A stretch of 64,000 nt of DNA from Pomacea canaliculata (taxonomy: Eukaryota > Mollusca > Gastropoda > Architaenioglossa > Ampullariidae), in assembly GCF_003073045.1 (NCBI RefSeq), contig NC_037596.1, forward strand, positions 26,696,392 to 26,760,391, in the 5' to 3' direction. The translations under genes were made by a program, and so were the position numbers. The notes below the pieces were generated by a model. That model worked only from the letters and a program-made list of their open reading frames with translations, had not been told where the DNA came from and ran no database searches. Shown here piece by piece: positions 1 to 12,996 of this stretch; the first letter of the stretch is position 1; every line of letters starts with the position of its first letter.

Positions 1-125
1 CGTTTGTATGGAGAACCAATGTTCACCGCAACATTCACTGCAAGTGCCGTACACCCGATCAGTTCTACTGGCCTTTGTGTACTAATAAAGTTGTATTGTA
101 CTGTACTGTATTCTGTGTGGAAGGT
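1..125 (+). repeat. possible 3' end of an interspersed retroelement or transcript
   Basis: An AATAAA signal at about 84-89 is followed by a short degenerate TTGTA/CTGTA run. A polyadenylation-like signal followed by a short tandem tail is typical of non-LTR retroelement 3' ends, but the fragment is cut by the window edge. It could equally be the 3' end of a host transcript. Confidence 0.25.
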
Positions 126-3015
126 GTGTTTTCGTTAAACGCCTGACTTAACATCGTTTATTCATATGTGATAGGTTAAAGTCAAGATGTTGAATCTGAC
201 GCATATTTTGTACCCTGCGTGGCTAAGCTAGCGAGTAGTTCAAGTGACTTTTCTATCAAAGAGCTCAGACATTAATTTGTAAATCGTGTGCAGGACAAGA
301 TGATGCGATGATTTTCCAGGAAGTAAAAAGGACTATTTTAGCCGAGCCAACTTAAGGCTATATCATGGAAAATAACTCAACCCTGTACATAGATGTTACT
401 TTCATTAAAAGAATAACATTTAGCGTTTACCCATTGCGCCAACAATACTCCAACTGAAGACACATATATCTGTAATCCATTTCAAAATCGCATCTTGCGT
501 TTAACTAAAGTTAGAATGACATATGAAATTCTTGGCAGATAAACAACTGTTCGCCAACAATAAGCCATTGATCCACAAGGACGTTAACTTGGAAAGTTAG
601 GAAAAAATTCGACACAGAAAGCCAAGCGGGAAAAAGGTAAATATCAATTTAACGTGTCAAAAAAAGTGTGGCTGAAACTAAACAAAATGGTGGGTCGTAT
701 GACAAGCAAGAAAATAGGTATCTTGTAGTGGGCCTTGTTAATGTCACGTTTTACGATGTTTTTGACGTACATGACCTCTCAAGAATGGGAATTGGTTTGG
801 ATTTGGTTTCCTGTAACCGTGTAAATTTTAAATATCTCAACTATCGTGGATTAATTTTTCAGACCTTCAAATCACACGTTTTGAAGAAGGGATGCTGAGA
901 TCGTGCGCCCAGTAATTAGTGCCAAAAATCTCGTTTCTTTCATCTGTTACTGCCGTCAATTCTTTTCTAAGTTAGGGACTTTAAACATTGTTCCAGCACC
1001 AGGCTCATGCAAACAAACTAAATCACTTTATGCCATTAACCATGAGTCCTATGCTTGCATGGATAGGCTTGTGTGCAAGAAATTAGTTAATGTAATTGCT
1101 GATCAGTTGGATCCTTTTCCTAAAACAAAGCGAAAAAAGGAGTGGGTTATCATTTGTTTTATCCTCTACAACTTAGTAGCAAGTCATCTAGATAGTAGTG
1201 GTACATAAATTGATATCATATTTTTGGAGTACAATTTTTGTCTACCAGTAATGGTTTTGTCTACAGGTAATACAGGATGGGGAGGTTCCATTATACGTTG
1301 GGAAAGCTCAAACTGCGATGTATGCCGTGTCATGTTGGTAATAAATACAGGAGCTCTGCCAGTGTGAGCTGTTAACCAATATTGTTTTTCATATACAATA
1401 AAAAAATGTTTGTGAAGATTTTTCTAGTATCTTTCTCTAATTAAAATGCAGACGATATGGCATTTGCTTATTAGCTACAGGATGAAGACTCGCTGCCATG
1501 CTATTTTATTTCGTTTTAACTCCCAACCACACCACTAGCTAAAAGTGATAAGACAGTAGAACAGGTGCAACGTTGTAGTGCAATACTGAGTATCGTAATA
1601 CTGAGTGTAAGCAAACATAAAGCTGTTGTTAAAACCAAAACAAAATAGTACAAGGACATGTATAGCAGCATAAAAGGCCCACTTCTTATTCAAATCAGAT
1701 TTCATTGGAGAAGCTGGGACCCTAACAAGAAGTGAAAGAAAGACCACAATTCGCGAACCTCCAAATAGTGCAATCTGTTTATATTTGCAAGGTGAAAGGT
1801 ACCTTTCATACACGTTTACTCTCCTCCACGTACTGTTTATATAGGAATCTTATTTCAGCAGGAAAGCAATTGCAACCTCTATAAAGTATTACACATACAT
1901 TTGGAGAATCTGTGGTGATCTTAAAGTTATTGGCTTATGGATATGCATACAGGGAGGGTTCACCAATTATATGTGCTTCCTTTTTACAATGGGGTAGTAG
2001 TGCCACTGCAGATCATTTTTTTCAAGAACTGAGTAGCACATGAATATGTGCCAGGAAAGATTAATGTCAAACAAGTTCCTCTTGTGAACCCGAACAATCT
2101 ATACCTATCTGAACTTACCACCTCTTCACATCAAGATAAGTCTGGCGAATAGTTTCGTAAAGGCTTTGAAGAATGATTCACAAATTTTACAGCATGTAAG
2201 TCAAAAGTTTCTTAAATTATGCAATGCTAAAATAAAGAACGAAGTTTTTAAAAATCCATAAATCAGAGATATCCCTTACTTGAAATGAAGTTGACTAATT
2301 AGAAACTGGAAGGATGACGTAACTTCTGTGCGGCTGTCAATGTTTTTTTAAAGAAAAAAGGAAATATGATAATTATAAAGATTTGGTGGCAAAGATGCTG
2401 ATTAATAGAAAGTAGGAGCTCGAACGTCACAAAACAATAAACTTTCTTCACTCAAACCTAGATTTCTTGCCCCCCAACATAAGTGATGTCAGTGATCAAC
2501 AAGGGCAATGCTGCCACCGAGACATCCTAGTCACTGAATACCGTAACAAAAGAAAGTGCAGTCCAAATATGATGGGCGACTTTTGTTGGTTCTTACAGAG
2601 GGAATGTAATGTTTTAACAGGATGAAGTCAAGATACCAACGTAATCTTCCACCAACAATAGTTGACTAATAATATTACAGCATGCCCTACCTGTTAATCG
2701 GCTTAACAAAGAAATGGCTTGCAACTTAAGAAAGTGAGACGTGCTAGCTGTTAATAAACTTTACCAGTGTAATGAGCATAATTCAATTATAGAGAAACAC
2801 ATGAATTACTTATAAATTTTTTACTTTGTTGTACAGTGTTTTAAAAATAATAATAATATTTGTCTGAAACACCCTGGAACATATTTGATTTCTAGTCTAG
2901 TCCATCAAAGAAAGGTATTTGGAAACTAAGAGTCATTCCTAACAGCACCATAATTAAATTTTTAACAATTTAAATAAAACACTGGAGTAATTGTAAATGT
3001 TTTTATATTACTAAT
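126..3015. other. AT-rich intergenic stretch, no gene recognised
   Basis: Two open frames on the plus strand (668-898 and 903-1208) lie in different frames, match no family I recognise and lack clear splice context. The stretch also contains the 3' flank of the minus-strand SRCR gene. I found no convincing polyadenylation signal close to that gene's stop. Confidence 0.5.
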
Positions 3016-6000
3016 CTACGCACTGATGGTGCACACGACGCCGACATCCTGCCAGTTACCACAGTAGTGTCTGTAGAACCCCCAGTGTCTACACTGCGCC
3101 AGGCTGGTTTCGTTCCCCACACACCGCAGGTTAATGAACAGAACAGGACCAGAGCCTGCTCCGTACTTGGCTGACCACACGGCTACTGCTGTTGTGCTGT
3201 CATCAGAAACAAGTAGAAGAAGACAGATATTAAAATACACTTTTGCACTGATAAAAGAAAGAACAAGAAAAAGAAAGACAATAAAAAGAAAGAAAGAAGA
3301 AAGGAAGGAAGAAAGAAAGAAAGAAAGGAAACAAGAAAGGAAGAAGGAAGGGAGGGAGGAAGGGAATGAGGAAGGAAGGAGGGAAAAGAGGAAAGAAAGG
3401 AAGGAAAAAAGAGAGAAAGAAAGGACGAAAGAAGAACAACAAAAGCAAAGAAGAACAACAAGAAGAAAGAACAACAAGAAAGAACAACAACAAAAAGAAA
3501 GAACAAGAAGAAGAAAGATGAACACTGGGGGATCTACAGAAGAAGTTCAGTGTCCACTAGCTTCATGGTTTTTGCCATCTTTGGTCTTTTGCTATCTAAC
3601 ATTTAGTGATGCTGTCTCACATATTGCTTCCAAATTTTGCGAGCATCTACTGAAGTAGCAGCATTAGTAGGAAACAGTCTCATCTGTCTTAGCCTTCAGT
3701 TGCAGGGTGATGGGATGAACATCAATTAAAGAAATTATTTCAAAAGCTTATAGGGGAGTATAACCAATTCTTGCAGCCCTATGCTCCACTGGGGGCGAAT
3801 AGGAATAATAGGAAGAAGAACCTATTCATGAAATCTAGAGATACATCATTGAGTGCACCAGAATTTAAGCAGTTGCTCATGTTCTGTTCATCTGTATGCT
3901 AGGATTATTTTATGAATTACCTCTGTAGTCACATGGATTAAAGATGTTTGATTTTTTTGGCTAGGTGGTATCTTATTTTCTGTCAAAGATTTCTGGGAAA
4001 AGCACCAGCTGTCTGGCCTTTTAGGGGGCTGACAATGATGTGCTCTCTAGACACTGAATGGCTTCAAACTTGACTAGATAGCAGTTTTCATTGTTTGTTA
4101 GGAATGTTATACATAATTGTCTTCACACATTCTGTTTGTTACATTTGGTTGGAGTAAGACCATCAAACCCCCACCCAACCTTTGTTTTCTGTGCAAATGA
4201 TGTAAGCTCTGTTTCCCTACATTCCTGACAAAGTACATAAATAACTAGCATTGCAAGTTCACTCAAATTTGTAAATGTTCGCATCTAGTCCTGATTACTA
4301 CCGAGCTTTGCAGCAGAAATGAAAACTTCGCTTTATTTTCAGCTCGCTTACCACATGACTGATGGCGATTTCGACAGTCGAATTCAGTTCACTAAGTTAC
4401 TTTTTTTAGCTGCTACGACGGTCTAAGATAGTCCACGTGGTTTTTATTCTTTCGCACGTGGTATTTTGAGAAGAAATGAGCGTCTGACAGGCACAATGAA
4501 CATTTAATATAAAGCGTTAATGTTTTAGAAAGAAAATATCCCAGAACTAGCTTTGAATTACTGTCGAGATTGTTTACATCCGGAGGCCATGACAGTTGCC
4601 TTGTGGGATACCCGAACCCTTCCGAAGCGTGTTCGTGTGACCTATGACCTCGTCTAGGTCGGCATTAGAGAATTCTGATTGGCTATATGCAAAGTATGTT
4701 ACGCATGCATCCATATAAGGAAATTTCCGACCCTTTGTGTCGTCTAGAAAAGAGCTTGTATCATAGCGTGGAGCCTTCTATGGGTTCTGACACAGCCTTT
4801 GAAAATTCATGTCATGACCTTTCGACCGATATACGATGTGACACAGTTGCCCACGTAGTAGAGTGTGTTGCTATGTTCCAAACATTCTCTATTCTCGCTA
4901 ATTCTGCGCTCGGGAAAAGTAAATAGGATAGAAGTAGATGTTTTCATTGACAAAATAGACATATTTCTAGATTGTTCTATGAAAAACCACTTGGTGAGTG
5001 GATAGAAAAAAATATACACTTTGATAATATGAAGTAATCTCAAAATGGCCAAAATGTAAAATTTTTGACAATTTTATGACCGGTGTCTGGCCTTAACACC
5101 TTTTTGTAAGCGTGTGTGACAGTATGTGTTCTATGTTTGTGATGACCGAAAAAAGCATTTGTTCTTTGGGCGAGTAGAGCTTGTGTCGTCTGGTGCACTG
5201 TGATACAGCCAACAAGTGCAGTTGTAGAAGACGAAGCGCTGGGTATGTCCGGCCTCAGTGTGTACTTAGCTTTGTAATAAACAGACCACACAGGCTATAC
5301 TAAAGTCAGATACCTAACTTCTAGAGTCTAGACACTTCCTATGGGGGTAACTCTTGCTTACTTCATCCCTCTTTCTGTCTGTAATAAATTTGATTTAAAG
5401 TTGCTAGTAGCAAAGTTATAACGAGCATAAGTAAAATAACATTTATAACAAAGCTTTCGTTATCATATTAACTTTATTATATATTACTCACGCAACGTTA
5501 TTCTGGTGTGCTGATTATCAAATATAAAAAGTGTAAATTTTAATGCAGAAAGTAATCACTCAGGAAAAATATATATTATTAATTAATTAAAACCACTAAA
5601 TTAAGTGTCGCTGATATTTTTCAACTTAAACATTAAGTATGTGTTTTACAACAAAAGAAGTATTGACCGTACATGACATTTTCTGGTGTATGAAGAGAGA
5701 TAATCACAAATACTGGTACGTTTATGAATTAAAAATATAAACCACAAAACAGCTCATTACACATCAAATTATTTACACAAGATGTTCATTACACAAGGTT
5801 ATTTCAACACATAGTCATCAAGTGTTTTGGAAAGCTGCAGAATGTGTACGACTTTCCTACCAAACAAGAGGTGGACTGCGAACTATGGACGGTTGTATGT
5901 TTGCATACTGATGATGTTGGTGTCGTAGCCTGAACTATAATAGCATCAGTTTCAACTCCACCTATTCACCTAGAAATCGCCCTTCGTCTAGTTCTACACA

Positions 6001-8621
6001 GCCTCTGCATACTTTCCCTCTAGCTCGGCAGGTTGGATGAGGTTCTTGGCACCGCACCTGTATCCCCTATTGGATAACCTGCTTGTCTGGATCTGTTTCC
6101 ACTGGTCACTCGAGCCACATCTTTGTTATCTTATTCGTTGCTATCATTTTTAAAACTCAGGGTGAAAGAGTATTACCTTTTCTTGCAAGTCTTTACGACC
6201 TAAATTTTTGAAAATCTGCATCGCGGGATATGAAGATATGGAGGCAATCAATTGATCAAAATTAAAGTAATATTTAATGCACTTTAAACACATAGCGTTA
6301 GAAAAAAAATCATACACCTCTATCAGAAAGCAAATGCAGGACATACAGGTGACCATGTTTGCCTGATACCTTCTTGTAACCGCCTAACTACTGTCCACGA
6401 TAAATGTAACGAATATTACAAAGACATCCTGTGCCACATATTTTCTTTCCTTTGTGAAAACGCCGAAATTGAAACACAGTCAAGGTGGTGAAGCGACTTA
6501 GAGGGCTCTTCTCTTTTTTCAAGATTACTAAGCCATCGTAAATTCTTCAGTAAACCTCAAAACACGTTACTCATACAGCAGGGTGTCCACTTGCAATAGG
6601 ACTGTAGAAGAATCCCTCACTAAAAGATATTTAAAGTATTCCAAAGCGTACACTTGTAAAGCTCAATAGCTTCGAAAACCAGTAGCATCAAGTTTTTAAT
6701 GAAAGTTTGAAAAAAAACACTGGTCGCAGAAATAATACGTGTAATAGGACACAATATTTTGAAAATTCATTTTTGAGGCACAAATCATTGATTTTGACTG
6801 CTACTTACACTGCATAACCTAAATAAATATAACTTTATCCACTTGTGGTGAAAGGGACAGTGGTAGTGGTTTATTTTACTAATAAACCAGGCACGAATAT
6901 CTACTGTAATAACAAGAGTTTTCCTATCAGAAGCAATAGTGATCCTGAAATCCCTTTAAACTGATCACTCTCCATTATAAGTCTAGACATTATAAGTCTA
7001 CTGGACTTTTATGTCAGCATGATAATTATCCAATGATTAAAGTGTATCCAAGGGATCAAACGTGTAAAATAAACGTATATCTTGTTAGTTAAATATGTTT
7101 CATAATTGGGTTAGACTACACATACCTGTTGAATCCTAACATTCCGCAGGCTACAGAAGCATCTTTCTTTCCAAAATCGTCATCACACACTGTGTTCCAA
7201 GTTCCATTGTAAAAGATTTCCGGATGTCCTGCTGTGCCATTAACCACACGAGCTCTTAACTTTAGAGCTAAAATAGAAAATACAAATAAGTTGCATTAAT
7301 AAATTGTTTACTTCTTTGTCATAAATAAGTGGGAACACTCTTTGAAAAAGTGCTATGTTGCATGATTGTTAGATGGATACATTTTTCTTCTTCTTTTTTG
7401 AAGATGTGCTTATAAACATTGTCCTCGCTCTATGTAATTACAAATGTTTTATTATTATTATTCAGAACGATTACTTCGAACGATTGTGTTTGCTACGCGG
7501 AGAGCCCTCCCGAGTAGACGCAAAAGATATGGTGGTCTGTTGACCGTTGGTCTTCTTTGTCTGGAACTTTCCCGAGATTAGCGAAACGTGCCTTGCATGG
7601 AACTGGTATGAGCTCCCACGTGTACTGTCCCTTACACCAGTGTGCACTCAGTTCCCGTCACCAGCTGGCCTGATGTCGCACCAGATAGGAACCAGCGCCT
7701 GGCTCTGTGACCAAAGTAACGTGTCCCACTGCGCTACCAGGAGTACATCGATGCTATTCAGGGTTAGAGGTCAACCTCCTTTACACTCTGGCTTAAGTGT
7801 GGTCTGCACCCTTCTTTCAAGTTCCAACTACCGGTCTCTTGTGTGGTAAAAAGACGGCCTGGAGATAGCTGACAAAGCACTTGGCGAAAACTGGAGTTTT
7901 CAGCATCCCATCCCTCTCAGTGCCTGCTCAACTTATGGCACCCACACTACTGTGCTGTTTCTACTTTTTCGTGACAGCGTATCTCTAAACGTGGGATGTG
8001 ATGAGTCGCTATATTTTGCTACTGTCCGTTTATCCCCAAACAACTTGACATTGAGTTGTCTTATAGCAAGGGTTACGTTTTTCTACTCCTAGTACCGAAC
8101 TTGCATTCTTGTTGCTGCTCTAGTTGTTGTGTTTTTCTTCTACACCCAGTGTCATGTGGTAATTTTAATAGGGATATTAATATCAGGCACATCTGGGTCT
8201 AGAATAAAAGTGTCGACGCGTCCACACCCAAAGAAAACTTAAGTAATTAAAAGGGCCTTCAGTACAGGATTTTAGAGAAGCCTCCTGTTAATCAGACGAC
8301 CTTAAATGGCCAGAGCAGATGAATACAAGAACAGCAGCGAGCAAAGAGTGACCGCTGCCGCAAACGGAAGTAGGAGCCATACCTGCTGAAGATAAACCCA
8401 ATGATAACTGTCATATTGCTTTGGTCTCTTGTAATCAGCAGTCTGATAACCTAATTGACATGACTTGTCATAAAATGCTTACTAATCTTGTTACACACCC
8501 TTAGAGAATTTCATATCCTTGACAACTTATTAAAGTTATTACAGTAGTATTATGCCTACTTACCCAGGCCTGGCACCAACAGCAGGTACATGAGGTAAGC
8601 AGTGACCACCCTGTACCTCAT
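3016..8621 (-). CDS. secreted single-domain SRCR protein, complete, 3 exons
   Basis: Coding exons on the minus strand are 8621-8564 (58 nt), 7267-7126 (142 nt) and 3196-3016 (181 nt), joined in phases 1 and 2 by GT-AG introns. They total 381 nt, or 126 residues plus a TAG stop. Residues 1-20 are a signal peptide (MRYRVVTAYLMYLLLVPGL). The rest is one scavenger receptor cysteine-rich domain. Exon 2 carries the N-half with the motif TWNTVCDDDFG, and exon 3 the C-half with RCVGNETSLAQC and GVVC. Six cysteines are present, the usual group A number. There is no membrane span, so the product is probably secreted. SRCR proteins bind microbial and host polyanions; ligand unknown here. The signal-exon end and the exon phases match the SRCR-Ig receptor at 22348-29811, which suggests a shared ancestor. 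I chose the ATG at 8621 because it gives a clean signal peptide; an upstream in-frame ATG at 8762 would add a charged leader. Confidence 0.9.
3250..3520 (+). repeat. purine tract of GAAA/GGAA/GAA units
   Basis: About 270 bases are almost pure A and G on the plus strand. On the minus strand this is a long pyrimidine run that ends about 50 bases upstream of the acceptor of the last SRCR exon (exon starts 3196). Open frames through it on either strand are low-complexity artefacts. Confidence 0.9.
4434..4460. promoter_or_regulatory. two canonical E-boxes (CACGTG) 21 bp apart
   Basis: CACGTG occurs at 4434-4439 and 4455-4460, both followed by G, inside intron 2 of the SRCR gene. The centre-to-centre distance is about two helical turns. 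CACGTG is the site of bHLH-zip factors such as USF, Myc/Max and CLOCK/BMAL. Function is inferred from sequence only. Confidence 0.4.
4638..4728. promoter_or_regulatory. compact site cluster: DR1, CCAAT, CArG and kappa-B
   Basis: Within 91 bp of the SRCR gene's second intron there is a perfect nuclear-receptor DR1 (TGACCTATGACCT, 4638-4650), an inverted CCAAT box (ATTGG, about 4677), a perfect CArG box (CCATATAAGG, 4711-4720) and a perfect palindromic kappa-B site (GGAAATTTCC, 4719-4728) that shares GG with the CArG box. The flanking 4560-4720 is less AT-rich than its surroundings. This could be an intronic enhancer or a cryptic promoter. Confidence 0.4.
7460..7990. other. GC-richer island between SRCR exons 1 and 2, unidentified
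   Basis: The block lies upstream of exon 2 and is noticeably richer in G and C than the flanks. A 100-codon open frame on the plus strand (7547-7849) looks like neither a domain nor a signal-bearing exon. It may be an interspersed-repeat remnant; I cannot assign a family. Confidence 0.3.
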
Positions 8622-8879
8622 GATGCTCGTTGACTCTGGTGATGAAGACTTACAATGATGGTGTGTCTGTGACTGACAAGACACTGGACGTCGACTGCAG
8701 CGCCGCAACTTTACATACAGCGACCAGGATGTTAAGGTCTGCGAGCAGCGATTGGCTGACATGTCACGTGCCTGGCTGTGATTGGTCGGCTTTAATGTTT
8801 TATCTTTTTATGTCTGTCTCTTTCCCTCTCGCCGCCTTGGGACGTGCGGTTATTTCTGAAGTGCAGTGGGAGTCGTGAG

Positions 8880-11460
8880 GTGCACTGAGCCCGAGTTCAG
8901 ATATTTTGAAAGACAAGGGAATAAACAAAGCGTGGTGTGGGATATTCTTTTTTGTGCGACTAAATCTCTAGTCATAACAAATCAAAATTAAATTGTTCAG
9001 CTCACATCTTATCCGGTGTTTATGTATCCAGTAATATTAAGTTTATTTTGTTCTTTAGAATGTTTAATATAACCAGTATTCCCCCCGCTGCCTATTAGCA
9101 CAACTTTACAGTATTTTTGCTAGACTTGATACCAATGTAATAAGTCACAACAATGTAAACTTTTGTAGGTAATGACTAGGATGAGTGTTTTCAGAACACT
9201 CACAAGAGATTCTTTAGTTCGAAATATGTCTGACAGGCCTCAGTCATATGTGGAGGAGGAAACACAAATTCTAAGAAACTGGGTTTTTTTTTTTTCAAAG
9301 TAAGAACTGCATGGAAATAAAAACTTAAATGACTGAAGGCCTTTGTGGTATGCTTTGACAGGAAGACATGATCGTTAATTTAAAAGAGGACCTGGAAACT
9401 GCTCCTTACGGTAGAAAAAAATAAAATGAACTTCCTACTGGGAAAAGCTTAACAACCAAACATACCCATGATCGAGTCAGATACAAATGAAATAATTCTA
9501 CTGAATTCAAAGAGAATACGACAACCATGGTTTTCAAGCACACACACTCATCTGCCTGTGCATATAGAAGACTCCACATAAAACAATGTGAAGAACTTCA
9601 GAGAACTGTGGCTTACTAGCGGTCTGTCCATCCTGTCTTGGATTTGTCACTTATCTATTGCGTGGAGCAGCTAGTTGTTCTGCTATCTCAATGCTTATTT
9701 AGAGAGATATTATTATTGTTCTACTAAATCATGGTGGGGTGTTGCCATTACTTTGTCTAAATAAAAACCTTAAGATCATCTATGCATGATGTAATAAACC
9801 AGCCTGGTTTTTAAAGTAAAGAGACTAATTGATGCTTTATATCGCAAGCAGCTTGTATGTGCAGAGATTTATTTTTCCTCTCGTCTCTTTACTACTACTG
9901 TAACAAAAACAGGCTTTAAGTAAAAGTCACCATAAAATTACCGGAGAAAAGTGAGATTTCTAATAAGTCTCCAACGATCAAACGCTTACAAGATTAGTTA
10001 CAACAAACTAGGGTAGTCACTCCAAAGATAATGAATTTTTACGGGAACTGTTACTGAATACAACTAAAGTCGAAGACAAAATACTTCCCACACTTTGGTT
10101 AATCGTGTTTGTGTCCTGCAATAGAAGTCTCACTGCCAGGTACCTCTTTTGTTGTGGACAAGAGGTAAAGCACTCAGTGATACAGAAACGAGGCTATTAA
10201 AAAATAGCCAAGAGCCTATATTGTAGACAAACATGAAAAGGTTTGTGATAGAAATTGTGCATAAGCAAATCGTATATTTCTCATTCAACTTAAAGGTACC
10301 CATCCTCGCCATGGGACTGCATTAACATCAAACTTAACTTTGCGGGCAATACAGATCTGCAAAACAGCAAACATTATACTTCACATTCAGATACTGTAAC
10401 TGTTCACAAGTTCATGAGTGAATTTACACTTATTTTCGTTTTCTGCTTCCTCTATCTACAAATAAACCGTTTCGTTGAATATGCAGACATAATTTTTCAT
10501 TTGACGATATCGTTATCTCGCCATTTTCTAAAGACGAAGGAAGTAGGCAGGCGGGGTGTGCACGGAGTAGTACATACTTCCCTAGTTTTCCCCCATGGCT
10601 CAATCCCCTGTTGCAAACGAGCAAGCAACTGTGACTGTTTGGGACTGAAAATGAGAAACACTTCCTACACTTCCGCAAGTTATGTTTATTTCTTGTAAAA
10701 ACAAACGTCAAGGTCCTACCGCCAAATGTTAAGACCGTTCTGCTTAAAATTTTACGAAGGAACTTGGAAGATGTTTTGTGTTGATAGCAGAATGTGTCGG
10801 ACTCAAGCTTTGATGTGGCTTAAAGACAGGATATTACCATATTTACTAAATACATACACGCCCTATATTAAAAGAGTTGACTAACAGGAAGTACTTCTAG
10901 ATTTTTCCCTGCCCCCGTGTTTTGAAGTTCACTTTGCCAGCAAGCGAATGCGACACAAGAACTAATTCTCGGAATAATTCTTTCACTTCCTCTAGACATG
11001 TGCGTGTCCTTTCAGCAGAACTTCTGAACCTGTCCTCTTGAAATGTGATTTAATTCAGACGATAACTAAGACAAATTATAGCCTATGGGTGGATGGATTA
11101 AGGAATCTACAATCCGCTAAATTTGTTGAAATAATTGTTTATTGCTGTAGAGACCGACAGTTTCATAGACGGGTATAGACACTTTGAACGCGATAAATTA
11201 CAAAACAAATCAGTAGTATGCAGGAAAATGCATTGGTCCTACAGACTCAGACCTAGAAGACAGACGAAACGATACTACAGGACAGGAAACAGGTAAATAT
11301 CTCCACCTGCTGTCCATAAATCTGCTAATGTGTTTGGACGTTTATGTAAATGCATTGAACCTTGTTAAACTTAAGTGATGTTAATTTACCTGACTGCAGC
11401 TGTAGTTCAAATATCATCACTGAGTTATAAAAACGTATTAAGTTATAAAACGTATAAACT
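8880..11460. other. intergenic, no gene recognised
   Basis: This lies between the SRCR gene and the EF-hand gene. The open frames at 10130-10312 and 10414-10711 overlap on both strands and show no domain, signal peptide or splice pattern. Confidence 0.5.
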
Positions 11461-11534
11461 TTCTGCAGCATGCAAGCGTTAATAGCTGAGACCGGAAGAG
11501 CGAAGTACTCTCCCTTTGGTCAGCTATGTGTGTG

Positions 11535-11815
11535 TGTGTCCGGTGATAAGAGCATTGAGTTCTGCTCAGCCACGCCTTATGAACATTATGACGAGGATCT
11601 GTTCCTCTGAACCGTTCAACTCGAACATCATCTAACCTTTCATGCTTAAAATATCTCCCTTGAGTTTTTTTAATAATTTTTTTCTGAAGAAGGCCAGAGT
11701 TATTCGTCGAAGCGAGGCCTTTTCTCCCTTTTCCAGCCACGTTTGTGTCCGGTGATAAGAGCACTGAGTTCCGTTCAGCCACGCCTTAATCACGTTAGGA
11801 CGAGGTTCTGTTTGC
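11535..11815. repeat. two diverged direct copies of a ~70 bp unit
   Basis: A unit beginning GTCCGGTGATAAGAGCA and containing CAGCCACGCCTTA occurs at about 11535-11604 and again at 11744-11815. The copies differ at scattered positions and are about 209 bp apart. The minus-strand frames across them are shadows of the repeat. The element family is not recognised. Confidence 0.6.
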
Positions 11816-11949
11816 AAGTGTTCCAAGTTTCTGTAAACGTCAAAAAAAAAAGAAAACCTCTGGTCGATCTGAAAAACAGTGGTCACCAAACACATAGTGC
11901 TTGGTAACAACGATACCGTCTTCTTCTTGAGTTAGTAGTGTATCACACG

Positions 11950-12990
11950 TTTCTTGCCCAACAGATTACTGGTAAATCAAAGAGACTTGCTGGAACTCAC
12001 TCTCTTCTCATAATACTCATGCTTATATAATTAAACAATATATCCTTTTTTCTTTGTGTTACGATACAGTGGGCTGAAGAAATAAAAGAAAGTGTAATTA
12101 GAATGTTAAACATCGTCGCAAAAGTGCTACAATAAAACTTGAAGGCATCGCTCTTTTTTCTTAGCTTTGTTTAACCCACGACCGTGCCCTTTCTTTTGTT
12201 TCTGTTTCTTCGTTTTGTTTTGTTTTGTTTTTACTGGTCTCCTGGAGTATATGGCCCAGGAAGACAACGTCTGACCCCAAGAGCAGCGTTCGATATGTCA
12301 GAACGTGAGGTCGCTCGTGCTCAGAGTCATTTAGTGGACAACGTCTGTCCCCGAGCGGACACGTCAGTTATGTTTTGTTTGTATGATTGTTTGTGTCATT
12401 TAAGAATAGTTGTAAATGTTGAGTTACATATATATATATAAATTTATGGAACATTCATCCCTATAGACAATATATACAATGTAAGCAGTGTTGTGCCGAA
12501 CTTTACACTTCATTACTCTTAGGTTAATCATCAAGAACAGTAACTTTTTCACATGACAGAATTAGAGATCAGTAATAAGTAGTAATAATATATCTTAGGC
12601 AGTGGTATGGATTAACTGATGTATGTTTACTATGAAATAATTTTTTATATTTATTGTGTATTTTTATTAGTAAAAATTATTAATTATAAACAGGACTTCA
12701 AAAGAGTAGAGTTATTTTGTGACGAAAGAACGCGCGAATGTCCAGTCATGTAGGTGAATGCCAGAGTCTGTCACAGTATGAAAGGGACACAAAGGAGCTT
12801 TGCATGCCTCTTAACGGCAACTGAAGGAAGGAGCACACAGTACTTAAAACCCATATGAATTACTGGTTCTCATGTTAGCCTCCCAACGAAGGATTACGAA
12901 GAACAAATTTCATTAACATCAGGGATAATGAGTCCATTACATGCAGTCTCAAACAAAACCACTAAAACACACATTTTTTTGTTTCGAAAT
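11950..12990. other. intergenic, no gene recognised
   Basis: This is AT-rich sequence with a moderately GC-rich patch at about 12235-12370. The plus-strand frame 12184-12441 begins in a pyrimidine run and has no recognisable domain. Confidence 0.4.
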
Positions 12991-12996
12991 TTGACT

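Noticed and set aside
668-1208. Two adjacent plus-strand frames as a gene
   Set aside because: They are in different frames, have no recognisable domain and no splice sites joining them.
3134-3658. Long plus-strand frame rich in Lys, Glu and Arg
   Set aside because: It is the translation of the GAAA/GGAA purine tract. The minus-strand SRCR exon at its edge explains the conserved part.
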